Part shown: piece by piece, positions 18,591 to 27,476 of the stretch
Numbering within the stretch: position 1 is the first letter of the stretch
Layout: the number at the start of each line of letters is the position of its first letter
Source of the DNA: Desulfonema magnum
GTDB taxonomy: Bacteria; Desulfobacterota; Desulfobacteria; Desulfobacterales; 4be13
Assembly: GCF_017377395.1 (NCBI RefSeq)
Contig: NZ_CP061800.1
Coordinates: forward strand, 3,679,633 to 3,743,632
Direction of reading: 5' to 3'
DNA length: 64,000 nucleotides
Translations under genes and position numbers: made by a program
The notes under the pieces: model-generated
What the model was told of the DNA's origin: nothing
Databases searched by the model: none
The model's input: the letters and a program-made list of their open reading frames with translations, nothing else

Positions 18591-19411
18591 ATTTTTGCAG
18601 CGCGGGTCCATGTTAACAGTGCATATCATAACGGAGGAATGAATTGTTTATATCTCCTTAAATAACAGAAATTTTTATAAATGTGACTTGTCATTCACAA
18701 CGGACAATAGAATTTTCATATTTTTTTCATAACACCTAACACTTTTTCATATAAACGGCCATGAACTGCCGGTCACAACGAAAAATGAAAGTTTTGCAGT
18801 TTTTCCTAACACTTAACACTTAACACTTAACACCTGACACTTTCATATAAACGGTCATGATCTGCCGGTCACAACGAGTGATGAAAATTTTACTGTTTTT
18901 TCTAACACTTAACACCTGACACTTTCATATAAACGGTCATGATCTGCCGGTCACAACGAAAAATGAAAGTTTTATAATTTTTCCTAACACTTAACACTTA
19001 ACACCTGACGCTTTCATATAAACGGCCATGACCTGCCGGTCACAACGAAGTATGAAAGTTTTGCAGTTTTTCCTAACACTTAACACCTAACACTTAACAC
19101 CTGACACTTTCATATAAACGGTCATGATCTGCCGGTCACAACGAGTGATGAAAATTTTACTGTTTTTTCTAACACTTAACACCTGACACTTTCATATAAA
19201 CGGTCATGATCTGCCGGTCACAACGAAAAATGAAAGTTTTATAATTTTTCCTAACACTTAACACTTAACACCTGACGCTTTCATATAAACGGCCATGACC
19301 TGCCGGTCACAACGAAGTATGAAAGTTTTGCAGTTTTTCCTAACACTTAACACCTAACACCTAACACTTTCATATAAAATATGAACAGATTATCCTGATA
19401 AGGAGAATATC
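18591..19411. repeat. Tandem 86-98-bp repeats organised as a duplicated 272-bp higher-order unit
   Basis: Seven copies of CATAAACGGTCATGATCTGC-like sequence (near 18754, 18849, 18935, 19023, 19121, 19207 and 19294) alternate with CTTAACACCTGACAC heptamer tracts. Copies 2-4 and 5-7 match each other in order, giving a 272-bp block present twice. The array separates cheW from the receptor gene. No gene lies in it. Confidence 0.88.
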
Positions 19412-21949
19412 GTGCTGAAAAAAATAAAAATAGGAATGAAGCTCTCTCTCGGATTCGGATTTGTGCTTGCACTAACCGCTTTGGTTGCTTTCGTGGGCAT
19501 TTATGATCTCAACAGCGTACAAAATGGGGTAGAAAAGGCTGACAGCGTCAATCTGATTGCCAGACTGCTTCTTGAGACAAGACGACAGGAAAAAAATTTC
19601 ATTATCATGAAAGATTCCGCTTATATTGAAGAAGTGCGGAAGGAAATTGAAACTATCTTAGAATATTCTGAAATAACAAAAAATAAATTCATCAAACAAA
19701 TAAATGCCGACCAAATGGACCAGGTGATAAAACTGACAAAAAATTATGAGAACGCGTTTAAAACATATGCGGAGGTGACAGAAGAAAAAAATGCCCTTAA
19801 AGAACAGATGGAAAGCCATGCCGCAGATGTCCTGACACAGGCCGAGGCCATTCAGATGGATCAGAGAGAACAGTTGGAAAAAATGAGATTATATCATGCG
19901 GAACAGATGAAAAATAAAAATGTCATGACAGATGACATATATGTACTCTTCAATTATGTTTTTGAAGCAAAAAATTATGAACTGCTTATGATGGATGATA
20001 AAAAACAGTTTTTGAATGAATGGAGGACTGTGAATCAGAAGATTTACGCGCTTGTAAATGATATGAAAACACGGTTAAAAAAAGAAAGCAAGAGGTTACA
20101 TGCGGATAAAATATTTGAAAAATATAAGGAACATGAAGCATCTGTGCTAAAATATTTAGACACAGAAAGTGAGATTGAAAAAAACAGACTGCTTAACACA
20201 GGCACGGCCGTGGTGCGGCAGATAAACGCCATAAGGGACAGTAAGGAAAAGGAACTTGCGAGATATCATACAGCATTTGAAGCCGAACTTAATGACAGGG
20301 CCAGCAAAATTTTTGATCTGAAAGATATTATCAAATCATTTATCGCATCTGAAAAAAATGAAAAAACATTTATTCTCTCAAATGATATCAAGTATCAGGA
20401 CATGGCGAAAAAAGACCTTGCAAAAGCAGTTGATCTTGCAAAAACGCTTTCCTCCGAATTTAAATCTGAGCTGAATGCAGAACTGGGACAGGCATTAATT
20501 AAATCGCTTGAAGATTACGGAACTGCCTTTGACCGTTTTGTTTCTCTTTTCCTGAGTCAATGGGAAACATACCCCATAATGGTGAAAAGTGCCCGTGAGG
20601 CCCAGAATGTGTGCGAAGAGGCGCATACAGATCATAAAAATAAAATGTTTCATGAAATCCGTTCTTCAAAGTGGATCATCTTCATTGCCGCAGTTGCTGC
20701 GATGGCTATTGGCTTTATTGCCGCATTCTTTATTACTCAGAGTATTGCCACCCCCATTCGTCAGATTACGGACTTTGTGATTAAATTGAACAAGGGAGAC
20801 CTCTCCGAGCGTCTTCCCATGGGCCGAGCTGTGAATTGTTCAGAAATCCTTGGCTGCGAGGATAAAGACTGTAGCTGTTTTGGCAAAGAAGCCGAGTGCT
20901 GGACAGAAGCCGGTTCATTTTCAATGTTTCCGACATGTTTCAGAGTCATCCAAGGCGAGCATTGCCATACATGCAAGGCATATAAAAAAGCTGCTCCGAA
21001 TCAGCTTGAGGAAATGGGTCTGACGCTGAATGCCATGGCACACACATTGAATATCAAGGCGAATGCGGCCATGGGTATTGCCGGAGGAGATCTGGATCAG
21101 ACGATCCGAGTCACTTCCAAAAAAGATATTATTGGTCAGGCACTCAGGGACATGATTGAGGGGCTGAATGACCTTATCCGTCAGGTGAATGAAGCCGGTA
21201 CAGAGGTGGCTTCGGAATCATCACAGGTCGCGGCTTCCAGTCAGTCTCTTTCCCAGGGGGCCGCGGAGCAGGCATCCTCGCTTGAACAAGCCAGCAGTTC
21301 CATGATTGAGATCGGGTCCCGGACCAAAGCCAACGCGGAAAACGCGTCCCGGGCCAATGAACTTGCAGGCCAGACCAAGAAATTGGCTGAACTGGGGATG
21401 CAGGAAATGAAAGACATGATTGCTGCCATGGCAAATATTAACAGCGCGAGTCAGGCCATCGCCAAAATTATAAAAGTCATTGATGAAATTGCTTTTCAAA
21501 CCAATCTGCTGTCACTGAACGCGGCTGTCGAGGCTGCCCGTGCCGGCCGTCACGGCAAAGGATTTGCTGTCGTAGCCGAGGAGGTGCGTAATCTTGCAGG
21601 CCGAAGCGCAAAAGCTGCAAAAGAAACTGCCGAAATCATCGAAGGTGCTGTAAAAAAGGCGGAAAAAGGAAATGAAATTGCCAGTCAGACTGATCAGTCG
21701 CTGAACAGAATCATGGAATCTGTAACCAAAGTGGCGGAACTCATTAATGAAATTGCCGCTTCATCTGATGAACAGGTTCAGGCAATTGCCCAGGTAAATC
21801 AGGGGCTTGGAGAAATTGACCAGGTGACACAGCAGAACGCTGCCAACGCCGAAGAAACTGCTTCGGCTGCCCATGAACTTGCGGAACAGGCGTCTTACCT
21901 GCAAGAGATTCTTGGGCAGTTTAAATTGAAAAAAACTGTTCAGGACTGA
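19412..21949 (+). CDS. Methyl-accepting chemotaxis protein with cysteine-rich insert
   Basis: The 845-residue protein has an N-terminal membrane helix (about 8-30) and a long helical periplasmic sensor of about 390 residues resembling paired helical bundles. A second membrane helix (about 420-443) leads into HAMP and a signalling domain with [12 protein letters not shown] and E-A-A-R-A-G near 695-715. Residues about 474-525, at the HAMP position, hold at least eight cysteines (C-S-E-I-L-G-C, C-S-C, E-C-W, T-C-F, H-C-H-T-C). Such a cluster may bind metal or sense redox state in the cytoplasm. No C-terminal CheR-binding pentapeptide is seen. It probably feeds the adjacent CheA. Confidence 0.93.
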   Translation: MLKKIKIGMKLSLGFGFVLALTALVAFVGIYDLNSVQNGVEKADSVNLIARLLLETRRQEKNFIIMKDSAYIEEVRKEIETILEYSEITKNKFIKQINADQMDQVIKLTKNYENAFKTYAEVTEEKNALKEQMESHAADVLTQAEAIQMDQREQLEKMRLYHAEQMKNKNVMTDDIYVLFNYVFEAKNYELLMMDDKKQFLNEWRTVNQKIYALVNDMKTRLKKESKRLHADKIFEKYKEHEASVLKYLDTESEIEKNRLLNTGTAVVRQINAIRDSKEKELARYHTAFEAELNDRASKIFDLKDIIKSFIASEKNEKTFILSNDIKYQDMAKKDLAKAVDLAKTLSSEFKSELNAELGQALIKSLEDYGTAFDRFVSLFLSQWETYPIMVKSAREAQNVCEEAHTDHKNKMFHEIRSSKWIIFIAAVAAMAIGFIAAFFITQSIATPIRQITDFVIKLNKGDLSERLPMGRAVNCSEILGCEDKDCSCFGKEAECWTEAGSFSMFPTCFRVIQGEHCHTCKAYKKAAPNQLEEMGLTLNAMAHTLNIKANAAMGIAGGDLDQTIRVTSKKDIIGQALRDMIEGLNDLIRQVNEAGTEVASESSQVAASSQSLSQGAAEQASSLEQASSSMIEIGSRTKANAENASRANELAGQTKKLAELGMQEMKDMIAAMANINSASQAIAKIIKVIDEIAFQTNLLSLNAAVEAARAGRHGKGFAVVAEEVRNLAGRSAKAAKETAEIIEGAVKKAEKGNEIASQTDQSLNRIMESVTKVAELINEIAASSDEQVQAIAQVNQGLGEIDQVTQQNAANAEETASAAHELAEQASYLQEILGQFKLKKTVQD

Positions 21950-21952
21950 TCT

Positions 21953-22064
21953 CATTCCCATGCTTGCGCGTGGGAACAGCATGAGCAAGACTGATCACTT
22001 CCATGCTTTCGCGTGGAAATGACATGAGCATGTCATCCTGCCTGTGAACAGGCAGACATGATGT
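21953..22064. repeat. Three consecutive hairpins after the receptor gene
   Basis: The inverted repeats TTCCCATGC/GCGTGGGAA and TTCCATGC/GCGTGGAA and a GCCTGTGAACAGGC hairpin follow the receptor stop. They may end transcription, though no strong T-run follows. Confidence 0.5.
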
Positions 22065-22093
22065 AAACCCGATAATTTAAGGAATAGAAAAAA

Positions 22094-23212
22094 ATGTCAA
22101 AACTTTTTGAAAAGACCACGATTAACGATATGACACTGGCAAACCGGTTTGTCCGTTCAGCCACATGGGAAGGGATGGCGGATGAGGATGGTTCATGTAC
22201 TTCCCGGCTGACTGATTTAATGGTGGAACTGGCCCGGGGCGAGGTGGGATTAATTATCACAGGCCATACTTATGTTCGCAGAGAAGGACAGGCCGGTATC
22301 CGTCAGTTGGGGGTATATGATGACAAACTGCTTCCGGGTCTCAGTAAGATGACCGAGGCTGTCCATAAATCAGGCGGTAAAATTGTCATGCAGCTGGCCC
22401 ATGCAGGATGTCATGCGGCAGCCCATCTGACAGAGCTGGAACCCTTAGGGCCTTCGGTCATGGAAAATAAAAAAGGGCCAATTTGCCGGGAAATCACCCT
22501 GAAAGAGATTCAGGAGATAGTAAACGCTTTCGGAGAAGGAGCCGTCCGCGCTCAGAAAGCCGGTTTTGACGGTGTTCAGATCCACGGGGCCCACGGATAT
22601 TTTCTGAGTCAGTTTCTGTCTCCTTTCTACAATAGAAGAGAAGATGAATATGGCGGAAGCATTGAAAACCGGGCGCGTATTGTTTTGGAGGTGTTCAGGA
22701 GCATCAGGGCGGCCGTGGGAGATCATTTTCCAATTCTGATCAAGATAAATTCTGAAGATTTTGTGGAAGGGGGCCAGACGCAGGAAGATATGCTTCAGGC
22801 AGTGGCAATGCTGGAAAAAGAAGGGATTGACGCCATAGAACTCAGCGGAGGAAGCCAGCGATCAAAACCTGCTCTGTCGCCGGTCAGAGTGGGGAAACTG
22901 GATTCTGAAGAAAAAGAGGCTTATTATCGGGAAGCAGCCAGACGTTATAAGAAAAAAACAGGGGTTCCTCTGATGCTTGTGGGCGGAATTCGTTCTTATG
23001 ATGTGGCTGAAAAATTGACGGATGAGGGGATTGCTGATTACATTTCTCTGTGCCGTCCCCTGATCCGTGAGCCTCATCTCATCCGCCGATGGAAAGCAGG
23101 CGATACCCGAAAATCTCCCTGTCTGTCAGATAATCTGTGCTTCAAACCGACTATGAAAGGGCAGGGATTATACTGCGTCACAGAAGAGAGAGAAAACAGC
23201 GCGTCAGCATAA
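22094..23212 (+). CDS. NADH:flavin oxidoreductase, old yellow enzyme family
   Basis: This is a 372-residue TIM-barrel FMN enzyme. It has the family catalytic and binding sequence H-G-A-H-G-Y-F-L-S-Q-F-L-S-P-F near residue 170, followed by N-R-R-E-D-E-Y-G-G-S. An M-L-V-G-G-I-R phosphate-binding loop lies near 295. Such enzymes reduce activated alkenes or similar substrates with NAD(P)H. The long variant with a C-terminal 4Fe-4S and second domain is not present, although cysteines occur at the end. The substrate is unknown. It is convergent with the MFS gene across a repeat array. Confidence 0.9.
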   Translation: MSKLFEKTTINDMTLANRFVRSATWEGMADEDGSCTSRLTDLMVELARGEVGLIITGHTYVRREGQAGIRQLGVYDDKLLPGLSKMTEAVHKSGGKIVMQLAHAGCHAAAHLTELEPLGPSVMENKKGPICREITLKEIQEIVNAFGEGAVRAQKAGFDGVQIHGAHGYFLSQFLSPFYNRREDEYGGSIENRARIVLEVFRSIRAAVGDHFPILIKINSEDFVEGGQTQEDMLQAVAMLEKEGIDAIELSGGSQRSKPALSPVRVGKLDSEEKEAYYREAARRYKKKTGVPLMLVGGIRSYDVAEKLTDEGIADYISLCRPLIREPHLIRRWKAGDTRKSPCLSDNLCFKPTMKGQGLYCVTEERENSASA

Positions 23213-23218
23213 CCCGAT

Positions 23219-23940
23219 GTGTGCTTTCCGGAGTGCAAAAATAGAGCGAAGCGGTTTTTTGCAACAGAGCGAAAATCTTTTCCGGAGTGCAAAAACAAAG
23301 CGAAGCGCTTTCCGGAGTGCAAAAATAGAGCGAAGCGCTTTTTTGCAACAGAGCGAAAATCTTTTCCGGAGTGCAAAAACAAAGCGAAGCGCTTTCCGGA
23401 GTGCAAAAATAGAGCGAAGCGGTTTTTTGCAACAGAGCGAAAATCTTTTCCGGAGTGCAAAAACAAAGCGAAGCGCTTTCCGGAGTGCAAAAATAGAGCG
23501 AAGCACTTTCCGGAGTACAAAAATAGAGCGAAGCACTTTCCGGAGTGCAAAAATAGAGCGAAGCGGTTTCCGGAGTGCAAAAATAGAGCGAAGCGGTTTT
23601 TTGCATCCTGTCGGAATTGGATTTCTGCAAAAAACCGCTTCGCTCTATTTTTGCACTCCGGATTTACAGATTTCCGCACTCCGGATTTATGTTATGCAAA
23701 AAACCGCTTCGCTCTATTTTTGCACTCCGGATTTACAGATTTCCGCACTCCGGATTTCTGGTTATGCAAAAAACCGCTTCGCTCTATTTTTGCACTCCGG
23801 TTTTACGGATTTATGCAAAAAACCGCTTCGCTCTATTTTTGCACTCCGGATTTACAGATTTCCGCACTCCGGATTTATGGTTATGCAAAAAACCGCTTCG
23901 CTCTATTTTTGCACTCCGGATTTATGATAAAATGCGCTCA
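23219..23940. repeat. Second GAGTGCAAAAATAGAGCG array, direct half then inverted half
   Basis: About ten plus-oriented units fill 23225-23615 and about five inverted units fill 23625-23930. The genes on either side converge, and in each half the hairpin-plus-T-run faces the way a terminator of the adjacent gene would. The inverted half also has an interspersed GATTTACAGATTTCCGCACTCC motif. Open frames of 100-255 codons in all directions are repeat only. Confidence 0.9.
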
Positions 23941-25072
23941 GAAGGACACCGCCGCCAAGAGCAATGAGAGAACTTATGGCAAATAAGACAAATGAACTCA
24001 GATGTTCGTATAAATAGCCGTTAAAAAAAAATCCGGCCATCATACCCAGGCCATAGCTGACAGCGTTATTTATCACCTGTCCTGTTGTCTTTGCCTCATC
24101 CGGCGAAAGCAGATCAATGTAAAGAATGCTGGCAATGTGAAATGTCCCGTATGTGACAGCGTGTAAAATTTGTGAGATAAGGATGACAGCAGGTGATTCA
24201 GCCCAGCAAAGCAGGAACCATCGTAATGCCGCAACCATAAATGAAAAAAGCAGAACATTCTGAATGGAGAATCGCCTGAATATCTTGTCTGAACTGATCA
24301 TGACAACAATTTCGGCAACAGACGCGAGCGCCCAGCTCATACCGATAAATACTTTTCCGTATCCCAGGGTTTCAAGATGTATGGAAAAGAAGCCATAATA
24401 TGTGCCATGACTCATCAGCATCAGAAAAGCACAGATCAGGAAAATGACCACACGCTTTTTAAAAAGCGATTTTGCCCCGGCAATGAAGGAATTCTTTCTG
24501 ACCATCGTGATATTGGGGATTCTGAGTGCAAAGAGAGCCTGCGCCAAAGAGCCGATAAAAATCGGCAAAAGAATGATTTTCACAGAATACAGGTCAATAA
24601 TCTTCCCAAATACGGTGACAATCATAATAAAGGCGATGGTTCCCCAGGCCCTTACCCTTCCGTAGCTTTTCTTCTCTCTGCCCAGAATATCCATGCTGAA
24701 AGCTTCCATAAAGGATATCACAGGCCCGTAAAATATTGTATAGCATACTGTAATAATCAGCATTAAATAAAAATTATCTGTAAAAAGATAAAATATCCAT
24801 ATGAGCGTACTGGTAAAAGTACATAAGATATAGATCGGTTTTCTGATCTGAAAACGGTCTGCCAGTCCCCCCCATATGAGAGAGAACAGAACCATCACGG
24901 CGGATCTGAGAGCGGAGAGAACACCGATCTGAAAACCGCTGAATCCGAGGTGGTAACAGTATAAATTAAAATAGGGCAAAAAAATCCCCAGCACTCCGAA
25001 ATATAGAAAGTACTGGGAACTTATGATAAATTTGAAAGCCCCCTTATTGTTTTTATCCATCAGCTTGTCCAA
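23903..25072 (-). CDS. MFS transporter (12-helix, HcaT/NupG-like)
   Basis: The 389-residue protein has about twelve hydrophobic helices. It has the G-G-L-A-D-R-F loop after helix 2 and a second-half pattern like sugar or nucleoside proton symporters and 3-phenylpropionate permeases (MFS_1-like). The last residues S-G-V-Q-K and the stop codon are encoded by the first unit of the repeat array, so the original C-terminus has been replaced or extended by the repeat. The substrate cannot be told. Confidence 0.85.
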   Translation of the reverse strand: MDKLMDKNNKGAFKFIISSQYFLYFGVLGIFLPYFNLYCYHLGFSGFQIGVLSALRSAVMVLFSLIWGGLADRFQIRKPIYILCTFTSTLIWIFYLFTDNFYLMLIITVCYTIFYGPVISFMEAFSMDILGREKKSYGRVRAWGTIAFIMIVTVFGKIIDLYSVKIILLPIFIGSLAQALFALRIPNITMVRKNSFIAGAKSLFKKRVVIFLICAFLMLMSHGTYYGFFSIHLETLGYGKVFIGMSWALASVAEIVVMISSDKIFRRFSIQNVLLFSFMVAALRWFLLCWAESPAVILISQILHAVTYGTFHIASILYIDLLSPDEAKTTGQVINNAVSYGLGMMAGFFFNGYLYEHLSSFVLFAISSLIALGGGVLLSAFYHKSGVQK

Positions 25073-25104
25073 TTTTTGTTTTGCGGAATATTCTTTTTTT
25101 GAGC

Positions 25105-25172
25105 GGGGTTGCAGCCCATATACATCAGGCTAAGTTGGCCGGACGGGGTTTGCAACCCCGTCCGGCAAATAA
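25105..25172. repeat. Half mini-element end plus GGACGGGGTTTGCAACCCCGTCC palindrome
   Basis: One ATATACATCAGGCTAAG end, preceded by GGGTTGCAGCCC, runs into a GC palindrome with TGC loop. It looks like a truncated relative of the elements at 13431 and 63135. Confidence 0.6.
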
Positions 25173-25440
25173 CTTGAAGCTTTTAACCCGGATGTACAAG
25201 GTTTGTCAAAAAGAAAAGCTGAGTCCCTGTAGTTTTTGTTCCCGGATATGAAATTATAAAAATCTGCAACAAGTGCAAGGAAGCAGGATAAGAAAAGGAA
25301 AAAAAAGTCCTTTGTTACCTGGCTGTTCCGTAGTTTTGTTCTTGCTCTGCCCGGACAGTTATGCTATGCAGATAAAAGCTTATTTCAATATAAACAAACA
25401 ATATAATCCAACCTTGTCAGTTCAAAGAAAGGAGTGTGAT

Positions 25441-26343
25441 GTGGTTATAAACAAACCCGGAAATGTTACAGACAGGATCATATTGCTGGGTCGCAACGAG
25501 TCAAGTGTCTATATTCTGAAAGGAAAAGATGAATATGCTCTCCTGGGAGGCGGCATGGTTCATATTGTTCCTGAGATGCTTGACCAGTTAAAAGAATTGA
25601 AAATCGAACCGGAAAAGATAAAACGGATCATTATTCTTCACTCTCATTTTGATCACTGCGGCGTTGTTCCCTTTTTTAAAAAACGCTGGCCCTGGGCAAC
25701 GATAACCGCATCGGCAAAAGCAAAAGAACTGTTATCCTCCCCCAAGGTTATCAAAGCAATTGAAAGCATGAATCAGTCGCTTATTGAAAAGCAGGGACGG
25801 CAGAAAGAAGCTGAGGAACTCGGACTTTCCTTTTCTGGTATCGCTGTTGAGGAGGTTATCAAAGGCGGCGACACCCTTTCCTGCGGGGAACTGACTCTGG
25901 AAGTGATTGATGTTCCGGGTCATTCCTCATGTTCCGTTGCCATCTATGTTCCGGAAGAAAAGGCCATGTTTGCTTCGGACGCAGGGGGGATTCCTTTCGG
26001 AGACGAGGTTTTCACAGCCGGAAACTCCAATTTTGATCAGTATCAGGAAAATCTGAACAAGATGGCCGCTTATGATATTGAGATTTATCTTCCCGAACAC
26101 TATGGGGCCAGGATTGGTGAAGATGCGCGTAATTTTCTGAAAAAATCAATCATCGCGGCCAAAGAAACCCGGAAAATACTGGAAGAATCTCTTCAGCGTA
26201 CCAAAGATTGGAAAAAAAGCGTTGGAGAAATGACTGACAAAGTGATGGAAAAGGCACCGGCTGACTTTCTTTCAAGGGATATTATCTCTATTGTTATGGG
26301 ACAGATGTTAAAATATCTTTCCAAACAAATGCCTAACACCTAA
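25441..26343 (+). CDS. Metallo-beta-lactamase-fold hydrolase
   Basis: The MBL fold has the metal motif H-S-H-F-D-H-C-G about 60 residues in, then G-H-S near residue 160 and an aspartate in F-A-S-D-A-G. It continues to a later histidine in P-E-H-Y-G. I chose the GTG start at 25441, six bases after GGAG. An upstream ATG at 25273 would add 56 residues with no family likeness. The C-terminal P-N-T and stop come from a CTAACAC heptamer array. The 300-residue product could be a thioesterase- or glyoxalase-like hydrolase, but the substrate is unknown. Confidence 0.82.
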   Translation: MVINKPGNVTDRIILLGRNESSVYILKGKDEYALLGGGMVHIVPEMLDQLKELKIEPEKIKRIIILHSHFDHCGVVPFFKKRWPWATITASAKAKELLSSPKVIKAIESMNQSLIEKQGRQKEAEELGLSFSGIAVEEVIKGGDTLSCGELTLEVIDVPGHSSCSVAIYVPEEKAMFASDAGGIPFGDEVFTAGNSNFDQYQENLNKMAAYDIEIYLPEHYGARIGEDARNFLKKSIIAAKETRKILEESLQRTKDWKKSVGEMTDKVMEKAPADFLSRDIISIVMGQMLKYLSKQMPNT

Positions 26344-26412
26344 CACCTGACACCTGACACCTAACACCTGACACCTAACACTTAACACCTGACACCTGAC
26401 ACCTGACACCTT
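26334..26412. repeat. Heptamer array, unit CTAACAC/CTGACAC
   Basis: About eleven 7-bp units separate the MBL-fold gene from the aminotransferase gene. The first unit holds the stop codon of the upstream gene. Confidence 0.9.
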
Positions 26413-26433
26413 AATATATAAGGGGAAAGAAAC

Positions 26434-27273
26434 ATGATTGTTTATTTCAATAACCGTTTTATTCCCAAGGAAGAGGTAAAAATATCCCCTGATGACCGAG
26501 GGTTTTTATTTGCCGACGGGGTTTATGAAGTTATTCGGTCATATGATGGAAAATTATTCAGGGTTGAAGATCATTTGAACCGATTGGAACGAAGCCTCCG
26601 GGAACTCCGAATCAAGGGGCCGGATACGAAAAATTTTAAGACGATTGCTGATAAGCTGATACAGGATAACCATATGGGGAATGGTGACGCCGCACTTTAT
26701 ATTCAAATCACACGGGGAGCCGCGACACCTCGGAAGCATGTTTTTCCGGATAAAGAAACTCCTCCCACAGTTTATGCGTATGCTTATCCTTTTCAGTCAC
26801 CTCATGAGGAATGGAAAAAGGGAATCAAAGTTATTCTTGTTCCTGATATACGATGGACCCGTTGTGATATTAAATCAGTGGGCCTGCTGCCAAATGCAAT
26901 GGCCTGTCAGCAGGCCAGGGAAAACGGAGCGGGAGAAGCTGTGTTTGTCCGTGACGGAGTGATTACCGAAGGGTCCCACACCAATTTCTGTGCAATATTT
27001 GACAAAGAACTTGTTACTTATCCTAAAAGCAATTATATCCTTGCCGGGATTACCAGAAAAGTGGTGTCAGAGATTTGCAGGGAACTGAATATTCCTGTCA
27101 GAGAATTTCCCATTTTTGAAAAGGATATTGAAAAAGCAGATGAGTGTATGGTTCTGGGCACCACCACTGAAGTCATGCCAGTTGTTCAAGTAAATGATCA
27201 TATCGTGGGAGATGGAAAACCAGGGCCTCTGACAATGAAATTACAGCAGGCATTCCGTGAGCGTGTAACGTAA
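26434..27273 (+). CDS. dat: Class IV aminotransferase, D-amino-acid transaminase-like
   Basis: The 279-residue PLP enzyme has the PLP lysine in R-C-D-I-K-S near residue 150, G-F-L-F-A-D-G-V-Y-E-V-I-R at the N-terminus and T-E-G-S-H-T-N near 188. T-T-T-E-V-M-P-V lies near 250. The R-W-x-R-C-D-I-K-S form is typical of D-alanine transaminases, which make D-Glu and D-Ala for the cell wall. Branched-chain or aminodeoxychorismate relatives cannot be fully excluded. It starts behind AAGGGGAAA after the heptamer array. Confidence 0.85.
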   Translation: MIVYFNNRFIPKEEVKISPDDRGFLFADGVYEVIRSYDGKLFRVEDHLNRLERSLRELRIKGPDTKNFKTIADKLIQDNHMGNGDAALYIQITRGAATPRKHVFPDKETPPTVYAYAYPFQSPHEEWKKGIKVILVPDIRWTRCDIKSVGLLPNAMACQQARENGAGEAVFVRDGVITEGSHTNFCAIFDKELVTYPKSNYILAGITRKVVSEICRELNIPVREFPIFEKDIEKADECMVLGTTTEVMPVVQVNDHIVGDGKPGPLTMKLQQAFRERVT

Positions 27274-27283
27274 CTTTTTTGAA

Positions 27284-27440
27284 CGCTTCCGGAGTGCTGA
27301 ACTTGCAGTTTGGCGATTTTTCGCATTTGCCACTTTGCCGTCCTTTGCCGGACGGGGGGTGCAAGCCCGTCCGCAATGTTTCACAGGATCACTGGCAAAG
27401 CACCCGTCGGACGGGATTGCAAATCCCGTCCGGCAAAACG
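27284..27440. repeat. GC palindromes between dat and the PBP1A gene
   Basis: A GGAGTGCTGAACTTGCAGTTTGGC-like piece and two diverged GGACGGG(G)TTGCAA(A/C)CCCGTCC palindromes occupy the convergent gap and may form strong hairpins at both gene ends. Confidence 0.75.
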
Positions 27441-27476
27441 CCCGCGGCCTTGTCAGAGGGGACAGATTTGCAGAAT

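Noticed and set aside
23178-23986. Long open frames (up to 255 codons) on both strands at 23.2-24.0 kb
   Set aside because: Frames on both strands encode periodic repeat peptides such as F-R-S-A-K-I-E-R-S; the array has no stops by chance.
25273-25440. N-terminal extension of the MBL-fold protein from the ATG at 25273
   Set aside because: It has no similarity to the fold and no good binding site. GTG at 25441 follows GGAG at ideal distance.
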